From: Fomitopsis serialis
Lineage: Eukaryota > Basidiomycota > Agaricomycetes > Polyporales > Fomitopsidaceae
NCBI RefSeq assembly: GCF_022376445.1
Contig: NW_025954961.1
Location: forward strand, 1,054,001 to 1,118,000
DNA length: 64,000 nt
Direction of reading: 5' to 3'
Part shown: piece after piece, positions 61,687 through 64,000 of the stretch
Layout of the letters: the number at the start of each line of letters is the position of its first letter
Numbering within the stretch: the stretch's first letter is position 1
Notes under the pieces: model-generated
Database searches by the model: none
What the model was told of the DNA's origin: nothing
Seen by the model: only the letters and a program-made list of their open reading frames with translations
Position numbers and translations under genes: made by a program

Positions 61687-63095
61687 TCGACGGGTGGAGG
61701 CGGGTTACGGTAGTGTCTTCGCGTGTCTTCGCTGTGAGTTATTACTTGGGAATTGCATCACTGCTCTCAACGTTCGCCGTTCTGTCGCGACCAATACCGG
61801 ACCCGTACCTGCACGTTGGTATGGAAGGTGACCACTGTGGTATGCACGCGGGCGCAAGGCGGGTCGAATTACTCAATCTGGAGCAGAGCTGCAGGTTGAC
61901 GGAGTGTGGTATTCCTACCCGAGCGGCCGGATACTTGGCCGTTTCGTCGGTGTCGCCAGAGGCCAACCAAAGCGAGAATAAGCGACGTCCATTTTTGCTG
62001 TCAAGCATAGGGCACTGCGAGGCGCTCCTTGAGTCATCCGCGTACATAAGAGTGTACGCAGGTACGTGATTGGTAATAGGGTATCCGACGCCAGCTGCCT
62101 TTATGCCGTCGGATCAGACAAATGGGCGATATTAGAGCATGGCGGCGTTCAAAGCCCTTTCGAGGTCTACCAGTGCCTTTGAAGGCGAGTAAATATTTTC
62201 GTGCTATGTAACGTGCTCCGAGTCCACAGTGGCTCTGGCGATCGCACAATGAGATACAGTGTTCAACTTCAGAAATTCGAATGGAAGATGGCGGCTCCAG
62301 GACGGCCACATGAATTAACTTTCCGTGTCAATGTGATCCGGAATCGGTATTTCGCTTGGGACGTGGGCAAGAACTTGATCCGCGGGAGCGGGCAATTATG
62401 CGCACTCCGTACCGCGCGGCGTCGCTCGAGTTCTTCGGGTTCAATCCACGCTGACGCTGTTTATCGACCTTGGTTGACCGCACTGTGCATTCTGTCGGCG
62501 ATGCGCATGTATATAGAGACACCCAGTAGCTACTCGCTGAGGACTGGGGATGCGAAATACAAGGCCCAGCAGAGACGCCTGTTGCGGCACCGCGGCCCTC
62601 GTGGCAGGTGTGGCGGGAGCGCCAACTCTATCGCACAGAGATCTCGGACGCCCGATCGAATGCTTCCGCCGCACCCACCACGCTGCCCTTGTTCTCTTCC
62701 AGCGCCGTCACTCTCCTTCTGCAGCAACCGCCCTGCGCTCCCCGGCTTCCCCCAAGCTGCTCGCTGCTCGCTATGGCGCAAAATCGCCATGGCGCAGCGG
62801 CTCGTTTGGAGATTCGCGGATCGGCATCGGCAGGAGCCTTGAATGGGCAGGCGAAGACGTGAAAGCGGTGTGAATTCCAGCCGCTGGGCCGCTGAGTAGC
62901 GCATACAGTCACGTAAATCGAAGCATTCTCCCTGACAGCATTGTCCGCCGGGCGCTCGACACGTGGTAGCCTAGAGGGACTAACTGCGAGCGATGTATTT
63001 AATATCTCATCGGACGCGCATGCCCCCGGTTGCCATCGGTCGCATCCTTCTCTCCTGCGCACCATCTTGCTCTGGCAGCCCGGTCTGCAGCCAGC
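61687..63095. other. Intergenic, no gene recognised
   Basis: ERB1 3' side and the upstream region of the right-edge gene. Long but featureless overlapping frames (for example 62201-62842 plus, 62628-63065 minus). No repeats or RNA genes seen. Confidence 0.4.
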
Positions 63096-64000
63096 ATGGT
63101 CGATTGGAAAGCTCCGTCCGAGATTGCGTTGGATTCTGGTGAGTAAGATTCACCACCGTAGCGCGACGCACCATTCTGACGCGCCCGGAAGAGGTATACG
63201 GGAAGCTGGTGTTTGCTCTCTTTGGTCTCTACGTCTGGGAACTCTTCCAGACCTCCGGCTTCGAATGGTCACTCATTACCAGAACGCGCAAGTTGACATG
63301 GCCCCTCGTGAGTGCTTCCGTACCCGTACGCCACATACGCATGTACTGATTCACTACCGCCGTAGAGTAAGCTACCTCACCCCAAGTTCGCGGTTGACCG
63401 CTAACCATCCTCGATACAAACTTAGTATTCTTCTTCCAATGCCGATATTGCCTCCTCCTTGCTCTGGTTGGCATGTAAGTCTGCTCCCGCACGAATTGCA
63501 CCTCGCTCTAATGAAAATTGCAGCATTGTCTCCATGAGCGTCCGCACTCCCGTTGGTATCATGACTATCTGTCGATCTGCTCTACGCATTGACGTCTCCA
63601 TCAGATCAACTGCCAGGCTCTGTACACGTTCAATTCAGTGAGTCGAGGTCCTCCTGAGTCGCCATAAGGAGAAGTCTAAACAAACTCTAGTGGGCGGGAA
63701 ACATGGCTATCCTCGGCGCATCAACGTCCCTCATGCTCAGAACGTCCGTTCACTGCTTACCGCCCGCAGTCCTACATGCATACTAATTTCCCCGCGCCAC
63801 AGGATCGCCATATGGGACCGCCAGCTCAAGATTGTAATCCCACTTTGCTTCCTATGTCTGTGCCACTGGGTGCTGCTCTGGCGGGGCATGTTCCTCCTCA
63901 ATGCGCAGTATGACCCCACCCAGGGCGCGTGCGTCTTGTTGTCTAGCAATCACATCTTCCTGAACGTGACATTCTTTATGAGTGCGTATCATGGCTCTAT
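63096..64000 (+). CDS. Fungal multi-pass membrane protein, uncharacterised (cut by window edge)
   Basis: The ATG at 63096 opens MVDWKAPSEIALDS, then after an intron EVYGKLVFALFGLYVWELFQ, TSGFEWSLITRTRKLTWP, then helices FFFQCRYCLLLALVGI, SMSVRTPINCQALYTFNS, WAGNMAILAASTSLMLRT, IAIWDRQLKIVIPLCFLCLC, HWVLLWRGMFLLNAQYDPTQ, GACVLLSSNHIFLNVTFFM before the edge. The layout (VFALFGLYVWE, NCQALYTFN, RT-AIW) is one I know from a large agaricomycete family of seven-helix-like membrane proteins of unknown function, usually in many copies. Six short exons are used; the join between TWPL (63308) and FFFQ needs one base, so another dropout or a different splice site is possible there. The C-terminal helix and tail lie outside the window. 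Confidence 0.72.

Overview
The window reads as nuclear DNA of a filamentous basidiomycete, most likely an agaricomycete (a polypore-like fungus is my inference). The reasons are very short introns (about 47-70 nt, GT..AG), several introns per gene, GC-rich compact genes, basidiomycete-type gene content (a DUF6593-like protein, an intron-dense Vba-type MFS carrier, a lineage-restricted seven-helix-like membrane protein) and no operon, rRNA or plasmid features. All gene models below were spliced by eye from reading frames, splice sites and remembered family conservation; nothing was searched.

Layout. 1-3.9 kb is mostly unassigned, with a DUF6593-like fragment on the minus strand. 3.9-9.8 kb holds a bZIP factor (+), mitochondrial ribosomal protein uS14m (-) and a 14-TM MFS carrier (-). 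9.8-15.6 kb is gene-poor. 15.6-29.9 kb carries three regulatory or cytoskeletal genes on the plus strand: an Nrc2/Fpk-type AGC kinase, an HSF-type transcription factor and a CLASP/Stu1 microtubule protein. 30.1-32.3 kb is a 2.2 kb non-autonomous hAT-like element with terminal inverted repeats and a 7-8 bp target-site duplication; it contains what looks like captured host exon sequence. 33.8-37.0 kb has a mitochondrial PPR protein and a TPMT-type methyltransferase (both -). 37-40.3 kb has two weak hypothetical genes and otherwise nothing recognised.

40.3-61.7 kb is gene-dense and largely made of head-to-head pairs: Tctex1 dynein light chain/PEX11, a small mitochondrial membrane protein/TVP38, Rdx (SelW-like)/Pch2-TRIP13, rhomboid protease/TRS20 and ARP4/ERB1, with a YIPF1/2-like Golgi protein and an agaricomycete protein of unknown function between them. 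Membrane traffic (TVP38, YIPF, TRS20), chromatin and ribosome biogenesis (ARP4, ERB1), peroxisome division (PEX11) and meiosis (Pch2) are represented; there is no sign of one pathway cluster. A membrane-protein gene runs off the right edge.

The most striking global signal is technical or evolutionary. About two dozen places in otherwise well-conserved genes need one extra base (usually a C or G in a short run) to keep the frame, while neighbouring genes (bZIP, uS14m, PPR, Tctex1, PEX11, ARP4) are perfectly in frame. I read this as uncorrected base-dropout in the assembly rather than mass pseudogenisation. I did not find a convincing previously undescribed system; the element with captured exons, an 8-nt microexon that completes a redox CxxC motif, and several GC-AG introns are the best biological leads.
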